From the NCBI GenBank assembly GCA_012270355.1, contig JAAXIL010000178.1, positions 1 through 6,180 on the forward strand: 6,180 nt of DNA, in the 5' to 3' direction. The notes below the pieces were generated by a model, which was not told where the DNA came from, did no database searches, and saw nothing but the letters and a program-made list of their open reading frames with translations. Source of the stretch: Psychrobacter sp. (GTDB taxonomy: Bacteria > Pseudomonadota > Gammaproteobacteria > Pseudomonadales > Moraxellaceae). Shown here piece after piece: positions 1 to 6,180 of the stretch. The stretch's first letter is position 1. Every line of letters begins with the position of its first letter. Position numbers and translations under genes: made by a program.

Positions 1-591
1 GGCTAAAGATGAGCCAACCGACTGTGCTTGAGCATCAAGGCTTTGTGCCTGAGCTTCGAGTTCTTGAGCTTGAGCTGTATTTCCAGCAGCTGCCGCTTGC
101 TGTGCTGCTGCGGCTGCTTGCTGTGCACCCTGTGTCAGTTGCGGTAGCACGGCTTGAGCGGTTGCCACATTGGGCAATGAACCACCTGACACACCGCTTA
201 CAATGCTATCAATAGTGGTCGCATCGGACACAAAATTGTTATTGCCTTCGTATTCTGCTGCCGCACCCCAAGGCTCATCATACAAAATACCCACGCTGAC
301 CGTATCGTTGATATCTGCTTTTACACCATAACGCATAAAATCATAAGCTTCAGCAATGTCGTCAATCTTGTTGCCTTTTGTGTAAGCGTTTAAGTCTGTA
401 ACGCCAAGATTTGCGTTGTCGTGACCTGTGACATCGCCATCGATATAGGTATAGCTAACCTCGGCATAAGTGCCATCTTGTAGAAAGGCAGTGACATCTT
501 GTCCAGAGCGGTCAAGTCCTGCAGCGTGAGCGGCTGTAATGGCTGTCAAGCTAGCAAGGGCTAAGGTAAGTTTGTTAGGAGAAAAAGACAT
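1..591 (-). CDS. ompE: FadL/OMP E-type outer-membrane transport protein, N-terminal part (runs off left edge)
   Basis: The reading frame is open from the ATG at 591 to the window edge, giving 197 codons and no stop, so the gene is 3'-truncated here. Residues 1-23 form a classic signal peptide: MSFSPNK, a hydrophobic Leu/Ala/Thr core, then cleavage after AHA. The mature protein begins AGLDRSGQDVTAF. Residues 25-120 alternate in beta-strand style (for example YAEVSYTYIDGDVTG and KADINDTVSVGILYDEPWG), as in FadL/OmpP1 barrels that take up long-chain fatty acids or other hydrophobic compounds across the outer membrane. Moraxella catarrhalis OMP E is a known FadL homologue, and this looks like its counterpart. 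From about residue 143 the sequence turns into an Ala/Gln-rich, helix-prone stretch. A GAGGT ribosome site (598-602) lies 6 nt before the ATG. The family is fairly secure; the exact symbol and the substrate are inferred. Confidence 0.8.
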   Translation of the reverse strand, partial: MSFSPNKLTLALASLTAITAAHAAGLDRSGQDVTAFLQDGTYAEVSYTYIDGDVTGHDNANLGVTDLNAYTKGNKIDDIAEAYDFMRYGVKADINDTVSVGILYDEPWGAAAEYEGNNNFVSDATTIDSIVSGVSGGSLPNVATAQAVLPQLTQGAQQAAAAAQQAAAAGNTAQAQELEAQAQSLDAQAQSVGSSLA

Positions 592-597
592 GAAATA

Positions 598-602
598 ACC
601 TC
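598..602 (-). promoter_or_regulatory. Ribosome binding site of the ompE-like gene
   Basis: The minus strand reads GAGGT six bases before the ATG at 591-589, a good Shine-Dalgarno match with normal spacing. It supports this start, which also places the signal peptide exactly at the N-terminus. Confidence 0.7.
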
Positions 603-614
603 GAACGTCCAAAT

Positions 615-643
615 TGTATAGGATTGACAATAAAAAAAGACAA
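615..643 (-). promoter_or_regulatory. Predicted sigma70-type promoter of the ompE-like gene
   Basis: On the minus strand, TTGTCT (638-643, 4/6 match to the -35 consensus) and TATACA (615-620, 4/6 match to the -10 consensus) are separated by exactly 17 bases. The implied transcript would start near 608, leaving a 5' leader of only about 15-20 nt that holds the GAGGT site. This is a match by eye only; no start-site data support it. Confidence 0.45.
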
Positions 644-661
644 CATTGCTCACCGCAACGC

Positions 662-705
662 TGTCCTTAAATTTGCTCTGAGCATCTTAAGTGGAATTTA
701 AGACA
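662..705. repeat. Imperfect inverted repeat upstream of the ompE-like promoter
   Basis: CTTAAATT (666-673) is the reverse complement of AATTTAAG (695-702). The pairing extends by three more base pairs (TGT 662-664 with ACA 703-705) if C665 is bulged. The loop of 21 bases contains a further CTTAAG palindrome (686-691). There is no GC-rich stem or T-tract, so it does not look like an intrinsic terminator. It sits about 20 bp upstream of the predicted -35 of the porin gene, where an operator could lie. It could also be chance in AT-rich DNA. The remainder of the 592-815 gap shows no gene. Confidence 0.35.
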
Positions 706-815
706 AAAACAATACAATAAGTTAATAAATTTGCTTCATTCTTAAAAAGCTATTAAGCATGACTTACAGTTACCGACAGATATAGCCAGTGGCGTTCGGT
801 CATCAATTTTGTTCA

Positions 816-1049
816 TCAGTAATGCGGTGGCACATCGGCAAACACATCAAAGGGAGCAATGCCGTCTTCGTTTGTCTGCTTTTGAATGTGCCCATAAATC
901 AGCTTAAGTTGGCGTGCCATGTCTTGCATTTGCTTGTCTTGTTTGGCAATCCAGGCATCTAGGTTGTCTATGGTCATCTCAAGATGGGCAATGGTGGTTT
1001 GCAAATCATCAATTTGGGCTTGTAGGTCAGTATTGGCTGGCATGGTCAT
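816..1049 (-). CDS. slyX: SlyX family protein
   Basis: This 77-residue protein is almost entirely helical. Residues 7-60 form a coiled coil rich in Gln, Asp, Leu and Ile with heptad spacing (LQAQIDDLQTTIAHLEMTI and on). A short loop follows, then the C-terminal DVPPHY; the terminal PPHY is characteristic of the SlyX family, as is the length of about 70-80 residues. SlyX is a small conserved cytoplasmic protein whose molecular role is unresolved; in enterobacteria it is named for its position next to slyD. Two ATGs lie close together (1049-1047 and 1043-1041). The first was chosen because a weak TAAGA (1057-1061) lies 7 nt upstream, but the second is possible. The gene is divergent from uup, and no slyD is visible in this window. 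There is no clear terminator after its stop. Confidence 0.85.
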   Translation of the reverse strand: MTMPANTDLQAQIDDLQTTIAHLEMTIDNLDAWIAKQDKQMQDMARQLKLIYGHIQKQTNEDGIAPFDVFADVPPHY

Positions 1050-1062
1050 GGTTTTGTCTTAG

Positions 1063-1068
1063 TGTATA
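1063..1068 (-). promoter_or_regulatory. Possible -10 element of slyX
   Basis: On the minus strand TATACA lies 14 bases before the slyX ATG. The best -35 candidate, CAGACT (1087-1092), matches only 3/6 at an 18-base spacing. The call rests mainly on position in the divergent region, so it is weak. Confidence 0.25.
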
Positions 1069-1101
1069 AAGTGTCTTTGTGTCTAAAGTCTGAGATAAGG
1101 G

Positions 1102-1110
1102 TGCTATACT
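1102..1110 (+). promoter_or_regulatory. Extended -10 promoter element of uup
   Basis: TGCTATACT is an extended -10 (TG, one base, TATACT with 5/6 match to TATAAT). It lies 39 bases before the uup ATG at 1150. No good -35 is present at 16-18 bases, which is tolerated for extended -10 promoters. The same nine bases occur before trpS at 4215-4223. Confidence 0.5.
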
Positions 1111-1149
1111 AACGCAAATTCTGTATTCCATATCCTAAAAAGAAAAATT

Positions 1150-3165
1150 ATGGCTCTAATCCATATAAAAAATGTGTAGCTGGCGTTTGGTGTTGCCCCC
1201 GTTTTGGACGACGTGACGCTATCCATTAAGCAAGGCGAGCGAGTGTGTTTGATTGGACGCAATGGCGAGGGCAAATCGACCTTATTTAAGCTGATTGATG
1301 GTTCGATAAAACCTGATAGCGGTGAGATTATTTTTGATAATGCCATCAAAGTAGCGATGCTAGCTCAGGACGTACCCGAAAGTAACGGCAAAATTTTGGA
1401 CATCGTGATGGGCGGTGATGCCTCAACCGCTAAATTGCTGACCGATTATCATGCTCAAGCGGAAGCATGTGGTTCAGGTGACATGCTAGCCTGTGATGCA
1501 ATGGCAGAATTACAACACAAAATTGATGCGGTGCATGGCTGGGATTTAGAGCGGGAAGCTCGTCGTTTGATTACACTGATGGGACTTGACCCTGACGACG
1601 ATTTAGCCTCGCTGTCGGGCGGACTAAATCGCCGCGTCCAGCTTGCGCGCTCTCTCGTCACCCGCCCCGATGTGTTGATGCTGGACGAACCGACCAACCA
1701 TCTGGACGTTGCCAGCATCGAATGGCTCGAGCAATTTTTGAAAGATTGGCAAGGCTTGACGCTACTGTTTATAACGCATGATAGGGCATTCGTCGATAAA
1801 CTCGCCACCCGCATCATCGAGCTTGATAGAGGTCAATTGACCAGTTATGACGTATCGAGCGAGCGTGGCGGACACCTTAATGGCTACGCCCGCTACCAAG
1901 AACTCAAAGAACAACAACTGATTGCCGAAGAAAAAAACAATGCCAACTTTGATAAAAAATTGGCACAAGAGGAAGTTTGGATTCGCCAAGGCATCAAAGC
2001 ACGTCGCACCCGTAATGAAGGGCGGGTACGAGCATTAAAGCAACTTAGAGAAGAACGCCAAGCTCGCCGTGAGCAAGTCGGCAACGTCAACATCAGCATG
2101 AACGCTGGCGAGCAGAGTGGCAAACTGGTGTGTAAAGTCAAAAACTTGCATCTCGAATACGATGGCGACGTGTTAGTGGACAACTTTTACACGATCATCA
2201 TGCGAGGCGATAAAATCGGCATCATCGGCGACAATGGCGTGGGCAAAACCACGCTCATTAAAGCCATTTTTGCTGACGTGATTGACCACAGCGACGATAG
2301 CATCACCAAATCGGGTAGCGTGACGCTTGGCACAAATTTGCAAATTGCCTTTTTTGATCAACTGCGGGATCAGCTCGACCTTGAAGCCAGCGTTGCCCAA
2401 AATGTATCAGAAGGCTCAGATCACATCGAGGTAAATGGCAAAAAAACGCACATCATGAGTTATTTGCAAGACTTTTTGTTTGCCCCCGAGCGAGCCAGAA
2501 CGCCTGTAAAAGCCCTATCGGGTGGGGAACGTAACCGAGTGTTGCTCGCTAAGCAATTATTAAAGCCTGCCAATGTGTTGGTGCTCGACGAACCGACCAA
2601 TGACCTCGATATGGCAACGCTCGAACTGCTAGAAGAATCGGTTGCCAATTTTAACGGCACGATTTTACTCATCAGCCATGACCGTGCGTTTATGGACAAT
2701 GTCGTCACAAGTACGTGGGTGTTCGATAAGGACGACAACGGCAATGGCGTGGTGCATGAATATGTGGGCGGTTATGCCGATTATGTGGTGCAACGAGACA
2801 GACTCAATGCACAAAACAGGGCAATCAACAAGAAGGCGGATAAAGAACAAGCTGAAACCCCTAAGTCTGCGATCAAAAAGGATAAGACAACTTCTTCTAC
2901 TAAGACCGATACTAGCACGGCAAAATCCAGCCAACAGACCGCTACCAAACGTAAGCTGAGTTTTAACGAACAACGTGAGTTAGATGCCCTGCCTGAACAA
3001 ATCGCTAAACTCGAAGCCGAGCAAGAAGAATTACAAGGCAAACTCGCTGATGGGACATGGTTTAGCACAGACCTTGAGGGAGCAACAAAGGCTAGCGAGA
3101 GACTGGCAGAGATTGAAACCGAACTTATGGAAAAATTAGAGCGGTGGGACGAACTTGAAGGTTGA
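1150..3165 (+). CDS. uup: ABC-F family ATPase Uup, interrupted by an in-frame TAG at codon 10
   Basis: Numbered from the ATG at 1150, the gene has 671 sense or stop-replaced codons and carries two ABC ATPase domains on one chain with no membrane part, the ABC-F plan. NBD1 has Walker A GRNGEGKS (36-43), signature LSGGLNRR (155-162), Walker B VLMLDEP (175-181) and switch His210. A charged helical linker (about 245-310) joins it to NBD2, with Walker A GDNGVGKTT (360-368), signature LSGGERNRV (456-464) and LDEPTNDLD (about 479-487). A Lys/Thr/Ser-rich spacer (about 561-600) leads to a C-terminal coiled coil starting KLSFNEQRELDALP, typical of Uup. Uup proteins act on ribosomes, and E. coli uup mutants show raised precise transposon excision. 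The start reads MALIHIKNV, then TAG, then LAFGVAPVLDD. The longest uninterrupted frame begins at TTG 1204 (653 residues) and would lose the first strand and A-loop Phe of NBD1. It may be a pseudogene or a leaky gene. Its 3' end overlaps the acyltransferase gene by 11 bases. Confidence 0.85.
1177..1179 (+). other. In-frame amber codon near the uup start
   Basis: Reading from ATG 1150 in threes gives GCT CTA ATC CAT ATA AAA, then AAT GTG, then TAG, then CTG GCG TTT GGT. Both flanks match the usual Uup N-terminus (MxLIxxxNVxLAFG) without a frame change, so the TAG replaces a single residue. One base change from CAG (Gln), TCG (Ser) or TGG (Trp), all plausible residues there, would produce it. 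No other stop interrupts the rest of the gene. Confidence 0.9.
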
Positions 3166-4177
3166 TTCTTCTGTGCAAGCCAAAGCAAAGCTTAAGCCAT
3201 CACTTCAACCAAAAGAACGTGAGCCGAAACGTCCTTTTGACTGGCAATTTTTACACCCGAAGTATTGGGGTATTTGGCTTGCCTTTGCTTTGATTTTACC
3301 GCTGATATATTTGCCATTACGCTGGCAGTTTTGGCCGGTTAAGCAGTTGGGCATTTTAATATCCCGACTAGCAGGTTCTCGCCGTCGGGATACATTGGTT
3401 AATCTCAAGTTGGCATTCCCTGACCAATCCAATGCCGAACGGGAACAGATGGCACGGCAGGTGTTTATTAATCAAGGTGTCGGGGTTTTTGAAACTTTAT
3501 GTGCTTGGTTTCGTCCGCAAGCGTTTGGTGATATTGACACCCTTGTTTCCGTAACTGGGCTTGAGCATTTGCAAGACGCTCAAACAAACGGCAAAGCGGT
3601 GCTACTGCTCGGCGGGCACTACACCATGCTCGACTTAGGCGGGCTACTGTTTCGCCATTTATCAGCGATAGATTGCGTGTATCGTCCACAAAATAACGCC
3701 TTACTCGACTGGTTTATCTTTAATGGAAGACGACATATTTTTGAGCGTCAAATCGAGCATCGGGATATGCGTCTGCTTGCCACTCGTCTAAAAGAAGGCA
3801 AGGTTGTGTGGAATTCGCCTGACCAAGATTATCCGCTGAAACAGGGCGTAATGGCCCCTTTTTTTGGCATACCGTCTGCTACCATTACTGCCCCTCGTCG
3901 ATTAGCCCGGCTCGGTGATAAGAAAAATCCGCCTGCGGTCATGGCATTGCACACTTATCGCACCTCACCGCATACGCTATCGTCTGGCGAGCGTCCACAG
4001 TATCAAATCACCATCACCCCTGCCCTCACTGATTACCCGACTAAAGATGAAGTTGCCGATGCCACACGGGTAAACCAGGTGCTTGAGGATTTAATTCGCA
4101 TCGACCCGACCCAGTGGATGTGGTTTCACAAACGGTTTAAGCACAATGAGACGGGACGGACGAAGTATTATGATTGA
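3155..4177 (+). CDS. lpxL: Late lipid A acyltransferase, LpxL/LpxM (HtrB/MsbB) family
   Basis: The protein is an inner-membrane enzyme that adds a secondary acyl chain from acyl-ACP to a lipid A precursor. Numbered from TTG 3155 it has 340 residues. HPKYWGIWLAFALILPL (34-50) is the N-terminal membrane anchor region. NLKLAFPD (83-90) matches the family. The catalytic HX4D motif is H155-D160 in GGHYTMLDLGG. SPDQDYPLKQGVMAPFFG (221-238) and WMWFHKRFK (321-329) are further hallmarks. E. coli LpxL is 306 residues; the excess here is mostly a charged N-terminus. There is no ATG before residue 100. TTG 3155, with GGTGGG (3143-3148) upstream, or GTG 3173, with AAGG (3158-3161), must be used. The start overlaps the end of uup, so translation is probably coupled. 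Moraxella catarrhalis has two late acyltransferases, LpxX and LpxL; I cannot tell which this is. Confidence 0.85.
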   Translation: MKVDSSVQAKAKLKPSLQPKEREPKRPFDWQFLHPKYWGIWLAFALILPLIYLPLRWQFWPVKQLGILISRLAGSRRRDTLVNLKLAFPDQSNAEREQMARQVFINQGVGVFETLCAWFRPQAFGDIDTLVSVTGLEHLQDAQTNGKAVLLLGGHYTMLDLGGLLFRHLSAIDCVYRPQNNALLDWFIFNGRRHIFERQIEHRDMRLLATRLKEGKVVWNSPDQDYPLKQGVMAPFFGIPSATITAPRRLARLGDKKNPPAVMALHTYRTSPHTLSSGERPQYQITITPALTDYPTKDEVADATRVNQVLEDLIRIDPTQWMWFHKRFKHNETGRTKYYD

Positions 4178-4191
4178 GTGCTAAACAGACC

Positions 4192-4217
4192 TTGAATTCA
4201 TTCAAATGCAAATTTGC
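4192..4217. repeat. Adjacent palindromes in the trpS promoter region
   Basis: TTGAAT (4192-4197) and ATTCAA (4200-4205) form a perfect 6-bp inverted repeat with a two-base gap. It is followed at once by the perfect 10-bp palindrome GCAAATTTGC (4208-4217), whose last bases overlap the TG of the extended -10. TGCAAA (4207-4212) also pairs with TTTGCA (4225-4230). There is no T-tract, so this is not a terminator for the upstream gene. The placement over the -35 to -10 region is that of an operator, but the regulator is unknown and the AT-rich composition makes chance possible. Confidence 0.4.
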
Positions 4218-4223
4218 TATACT
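4215..4223 (+). promoter_or_regulatory. Extended -10 promoter element of trpS-scpA
   Basis: TGCTATACT, identical to the element before uup, lies in the 96-bp gap before trpS and would start transcription near 4230, about 45 nt before the ATG. No good -35 sits at 16-18 bases; TTGAAT (4192-4197) is 20 bases away. A second TATACT at 4259-4264, with TTAACG (4235-4240) 18 bases upstream, is a weaker alternative that would give an almost leaderless message. Confidence 0.5.
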
Positions 4224-4273
4224 GTTTGCACCCTTTAACGACTTTATTTATCTAACTCTATACTGAAATTTTT

Positions 4274-5368
4274 ATGACTGATACGACAAATTCGAACGCC
4301 CAAACTCAAACGACAAAAAAACGCATCTTAACGGGCATCACCACTACGGGCATTCCACATTTGGGCAATTATGTCGGTGCGATTCGTCCAGCCATTCAAT
4401 CCGTGCAAAACCTTGATAACCATACGGAAACTGACGCCTTCTTTTTTTTGGCAGATTATCACGGCATCATCAAATGCCATGATCCGAAGCAAATACATGA
4501 ATCGACCAAAGCAATCGCATCGACGTGGCTGGCGTGCGGACTTAACCCTGAAAAAGTCACCTTTTATCGACAGTCGGACGTGCCAGAAATCACCGAGCTT
4601 GCATGGATTCTAAATTGCTCATGTGCCAAAGGACTGATGAACCGATCCCACGCCTACAAAGCATCTGTTGATGCCAATTTAGAAAAGGATAGCGAAGGTG
4701 ACCCTGACCGAGGCATCACCATGGGACTGTTTGGTTATCCTGTGCTCATGGCGTCGGATATTTTGATGTTTAACGCTACCCATGTCCCTGTAGGACGTGA
4801 CCAAATTCAACACATTGAAATGGCTCGGGACATTGCGGGCACATTTAATCACCGTTATAAAGACTTGTTTACGCTACCCGAAGCAGTGGTCGATGAAAAT
4901 GTGCCATTGCTGACGGGGTTGGACGGACGCAAGATGAGCAAAAGCTACGGCAACACTATTCCACTGTTCGGCAATGTAAATCCACAAGTCGATTCACAAA
5001 AGCAGTTGCGTAAAGCCGTGATGCAGATTGTGACCAATTCACAAGCCCCTGAAGAGCCAAAAGACCCCAATGAATCGACGATTTTTGAGATTTACAAAGC
5101 GTTTGCCACGCCTGATGAGATTGCCGAGTTTCGAGGGCAATTTGAAACAGGCATAGGTTGGGGCGACGCCAAACAACAGTTGTTTGAAAAAATTGATGCG
5201 GAACTTGCCCCATTCCGTGAGCGATACAATGAACTGATGGCAAACCCCAAAGAGCTTGAGGAAATTCTACAACACGGGGCGGACAAAGCTCGACGCCATA
5301 GTCGTAAGCAACTGGATAAAGCACGGCGAGCGATTGGCATTAAGCCTTTGGCTAAATTGAAGAAATGA
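4274..5368 (+). CDS. trpS: Tryptophan--tRNA ligase
   Basis: This class I aminoacyl-tRNA synthetase charges tRNA-Trp with tryptophan using ATP in the cytoplasm. It has 364 residues, slightly longer than the usual 330-350. The HIGH-equivalent motif is H29-LGN in [14 protein letters not shown], and the KMSKS loop is exact at 220-224 ([13 protein letters not shown]). Between them are DYHG (61-64), [13 protein letters not shown] (154-166) and [14 protein letters not shown] (173-186), typical of TrpS tryptophan and ATP pocket regions. The C-terminal helices (about 300-364) end in a basic tail. Residues 1-16 are a Thr/Asn/Gln-rich extension before the conserved KKRILTG. The ATG at 4274 has no convincing Shine-Dalgarno; only TGAAA lies upstream. 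Its stop overlaps the scpA start. Confidence 0.95.
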   Translation: MTDTTNSNAQTQTTKKRILTGITTTGIPHLGNYVGAIRPAIQSVQNLDNHTETDAFFFLADYHGIIKCHDPKQIHESTKAIASTWLACGLNPEKVTFYRQSDVPEITELAWILNCSCAKGLMNRSHAYKASVDANLEKDSEGDPDRGITMGLFGYPVLMASDILMFNATHVPVGRDQIQHIEMARDIAGTFNHRYKDLFTLPEAVVDENVPLLTGLDGRKMSKSYGNTIPLFGNVNPQVDSQKQLRKAVMQIVTNSQAPEEPKDPNESTIFEIYKAFATPDEIAEFRGQFETGIGWGDAKQQLFEKIDAELAPFRERYNELMANPKELEEILQHGADKARRHSRKQLDKARRAIGIKPLAKLKK

Positions 5369-6162
5369 TGCAACCACGCATCTTTGACACGCCTGTCGAA
5401 AGTTTGCCCGAGGATTTGTATATTCCGCCACAGGCGTTTGCGGTCTGGCTCGAGCAATTTGCAGGACCATTGGACTTTTTGCTGTATTTGGTGAAAAAAA
5501 ACAATTTTGACATTACCAGTACCGCCATTTTGCCCATCACCGAGCAGTATTTAGCATACATTGGCGAGCTAGACGCAGACCATTTTGAGTTGGCAGGCGA
5601 TTATTTATTGATGGCATCGACGCTGATTGCCATTAAAACCCAGCTACTTTTGCCCAATCCTGACAAAGTGGACGATGAGCAAGACCCTAAAGCAGAATTG
5701 ATCGCTCGTCTTGAGGAATATGCTCAAATCAAAGCGGTTAGCCAGCGTCTCGATGCGTTAGCCCGTGTTGAACGGGACATTTTTTTGGCGTTTGTCAGTA
5801 TGCCGTCTGATGAGGCGATGCGAGCCGTTTTGCCCGCTTACTCGCCTGACCTATTGATTGATAGCCTGCTTATGATGCAACGCAAACCCGATTATCAAAT
5901 GCACACTGTTACTATTGACCCTGTGCCGTTGTCCAATCGCATTGCCAGTATCAGCCAGCAACTTCAACAACATAAACAAAAACGCTTTGTTGAGTTATTG
6001 GACGCAAAGCAAGGTAAACTTGGGGTGGTGGTCAGTTTTGTGGCGGTCTTGGAACTCATCAAACGTCAACTTATTGAGCCGTTATTGAATAAAATTGACG
6101 GGCAAGATGAAGCGGAAAGGACGACTAAGTTAAATGATATGTCATTCAGATGGGTGGCTTAA
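5365..6162 (+). CDS. scpA: Segregation and condensation protein A (ScpA)
   Basis: ScpA is the kleisin subunit of the bacterial SMC-ScpAB condensin: its N-terminus binds the SMC neck, its C-terminal winged helix binds the SMC head, and the middle binds ScpB. The 265-residue protein shows the family signature [19 protein letters not shown] (32-50), then ITEQYLAYI (58-66) and [22 protein letters not shown] (77-98). An acidic central part leads to [14 protein letters not shown], and the C-terminal winged-helix region (about 205-240) includes [19 protein letters not shown]. The start ATG 5365 overlaps the trpS TGA as ATGA. The next codon is also ATG (5368) and has the better spacing from GAAG (5359-5362), so the true start may be one residue later. 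The overlap implies translational coupling to trpS, with no separate promoter. Confidence 0.92.
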   Translation: MMQPRIFDTPVESLPEDLYIPPQAFAVWLEQFAGPLDFLLYLVKKNNFDITSTAILPITEQYLAYIGELDADHFELAGDYLLMASTLIAIKTQLLLPNPDKVDDEQDPKAELIARLEEYAQIKAVSQRLDALARVERDIFLAFVSMPSDEAMRAVLPAYSPDLLIDSLLMMQRKPDYQMHTVTIDPVPLSNRIASISQQLQQHKQKRFVELLDAKQGKLGVVVSFVAVLELIKRQLIEPLLNKIDGQDEAERTTKLNDMSFRWVA

Positions 6163-6180
6163 TGCATCCATCAAAAACAA
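6162..6180 (+). CDS. scpB: Start of the next gene, presumably ScpB (runs off right edge)
   Basis: The scpA stop TAA (6160-6162) shares its last base with an ATG (6162-6164), followed by codons for HPSKT up to the window edge. GGGTGG (6152-6157) lies four bases before and could serve as ribosome site. scpB very often follows scpA, and the TAATG junction is typical of coupled operon genes. Only six codons are visible, so the identity comes purely from gene order. Confidence 0.45.

Noticed and set aside
9..215. Plus-strand open frame of 68 codons opposite the porin gene
   Set aside because: It is antisense to the repetitive Ala/Gln segment of the ompE-like gene, and its Leu-rich composition mirrors that repeat. 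It has no ribosome site or recognisable family.
733..758. Possible terminator hairpin downstream of slyX
   Set aside because: The pairing is short (6 of 7, AT-rich) and is not followed by a T-tract on the minus strand, so it does not meet the pattern of an intrinsic terminator.
1104..1349. Minus-strand 81-codon frame across the uup start as an alternative gene
   Set aside because: The opposite strand encodes the Uup N-terminus with Walker A; the minus-strand product has no recognisable features and would overlap the uup promoter.
2781..3188. Minus-strand open frame of 135 codons
   Set aside because: It is a shadow of the uup C-terminal coding region, Ser/Leu-rich with no domain-like pattern.
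4178..4206. Terminator after the acyltransferase gene
   Set aside because: The TTGAAT/ATTCAA repeat has only a two-base gap and no T-run after it. It fits an operator or chance better than a terminator.
4956..5561. Several minus-strand open frames of 67-122 codons
   Set aside because: They lie opposite trpS and scpA, whose conserved motifs prove the plus-strand frames; these frames show no family features.
1..6180. CRISPR array, tRNA, rRNA, transposase or phage gene
   Set aside because: I saw no regularly spaced repeats, cloverleaf-like segments, insertion-sequence ends or mobile-element proteins; all long frames are housekeeping genes.

Overview
The window looks like ordinary chromosome from a gamma-proteobacterium of the family Moraxellaceae, most likely Moraxella or a close relative. 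This rests on the FadL-type porin resembling Moraxella OMP E, the Uup, LpxL, TrpS and ScpA protein styles, and AT-rich intergenic regions around moderately AT-rich genes. The genus is inferred from protein character; no database search was possible. There is no sign of a mobile element, phage, CRISPR array, tRNA or rRNA.

Layout: on the minus strand at the left lie the 5' part of an outer-membrane FadL/OMP E-type protein gene (1-591, running off the left edge) and a small slyX gene (816-1049). slyX is divergent from a plus-strand series that fills the rest of the window. A 100-bp divergent region (1050-1149) separates slyX from uup, an ABC-F ATPase gene (1150-3165). uup overlaps a late lipid A acyltransferase gene (3155-4177). 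After a 96-bp gap with its own promoter-like element come trpS (4274-5368), scpA (5365-6162, four-base overlap) and the first codons of a further gene, presumably scpB (from 6162).

The gene pairs suggest two transcription units on the plus strand: uup-lpxL and trpS-scpA-(scpB). Within them, translation is probably coupled through overlapping stop and start codons. The functions are housekeeping: ribosome-associated ABC-F ATPase, lipid A acylation, Trp-tRNA charging and SMC-linked chromosome condensation.

The one striking anomaly is an in-frame TAG at codon 10 of uup (1177-1179). The nine codons before it and all codons after it read as a normal Uup protein in the same frame. The gene is therefore either freshly broken, expressed by readthrough or by reinitiation at a downstream TTG/GTG, or affected by a sequence error. 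No new multigene system was found. Smaller points of interest are the Ala/Gln-rich insertion in the porin, palindromes at the trpS promoter, a CTTAA/TTAAG cluster upstream of the porin promoter, and the lack of an ATG start for the acyltransferase.
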